From CAYJAD01 sp964372165 (GTDB lineage Bacteria > Desulfobacterota > Desulfovibrionia > Desulfovibrionales > Desulfovibrionaceae), in assembly GCA_964372165.1 (NCBI GenBank), contig CAYJPT010000132.1:1-6314 (forward strand): 6,314 bases of DNA, read 5' to 3'. Of this stretch, positions 6,291 to 6,314 are shown piece after piece. A model generated the notes under the pieces. The model was not told where the DNA came from and ran no database searches. It worked only from the letters and a program-made list of their open reading frames with translations. The first letter of the stretch is position 1; each line of letters opens with the position of its first letter. The translations under genes and the position numbers were made by a program.

Positions 6291-6314
6291 GCAGGGGGTC
6301 AAGGGGAACGCTTG
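6291..6314. other. GC-rich right edge with a truncated inverted repeat
   Basis: The last bases shift sharply to G-rich sequence (GCAGGGGGTCAAGGGG). CAAG at 6300-6303 pairs with CTTG at 6311-6314 over a 7-nt loop, and the window ends inside the right arm. A short frame open from the edge to a stop near 6256 on the minus strand, and an ATG at 6285 on the plus strand, are both too short to judge. The element could be part of a transfer origin or the start of a neighbouring gene; nothing here decides it. Confidence 0.3.

Noticed and set aside
1..6314. CRISPR array, tRNA, rRNA or insertion-sequence ends
   Set aside because: I found no regularly spaced repeats with unique spacers, no cloverleaf or T-loop pattern, and no transposase frame or terminal inverted repeats.

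Overview
The window is about 6.3 kb of AT-rich bacterial DNA, probably from a Gram-negative gammaproteobacterium. The lineage is inferred from the AT-rich composition, the purine-rich Shine-Dalgarno sites, the A-tract/GC-stem/T-tract bidirectional terminator, and a DUF2628-type protein with a predicted extracytoplasmic C-terminal domain. Species cannot be read from the sequence. No housekeeping gene is present. All the recognisable content is accessory: a toxin-antitoxin-like pair, a helix-turn-helix regulator, membrane proteins, a KAP-type P-loop NTPase and a small mobilisation-like DNA-binding protein. This suggests a genomic island or plasmid segment.

Layout, left to right. Positions 1-116 are AT-rich with short inverted repeats. 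Positions 117-847 (minus strand) hold a two-gene operon: a zeta-toxin-like P-loop kinase followed directly by a 65-residue protein that is a candidate antitoxin. Positions 848-1053 are non-coding, with promoter-like and repeat elements. A helix-turn-helix protein (about 1054-1740, minus) and a DUF2628 membrane protein (1881-2900, plus) are divergently transcribed. The spacer between them carries nested inverted repeats that touch a perfect TTGACA box. After a 166-bp gap comes a tight plus-strand pair: a KAP-family NTPase (3070-4983) and, 23 bp downstream, a four-helix membrane protein with a soluble C-terminal domain that looks PH-like (5007-5702). A strong bidirectional terminator at 5745-5780 closes this pair and also serves the converging gene at 5804-6205. 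That gene encodes a 133-residue HTH protein resembling small mobilisation accessory proteins. The last 60 bases turn GC-rich and begin an inverted repeat that the window edge cuts off.

How the genes may work together (inference). The KAP NTPase lacks obvious full membrane helices, although many KAP proteins carry a pair of them within the P-loop domain, and the next gene supplies a membrane protein. The two are a plausible membrane-associated NTPase system, possibly anti-phage, next to a toxin-antitoxin-like pair. The HTH protein probably regulates itself and the DUF2628 gene. The DUF2628 gene may be a separate unit or may belong with the KAP pair; the sequence does not settle this.
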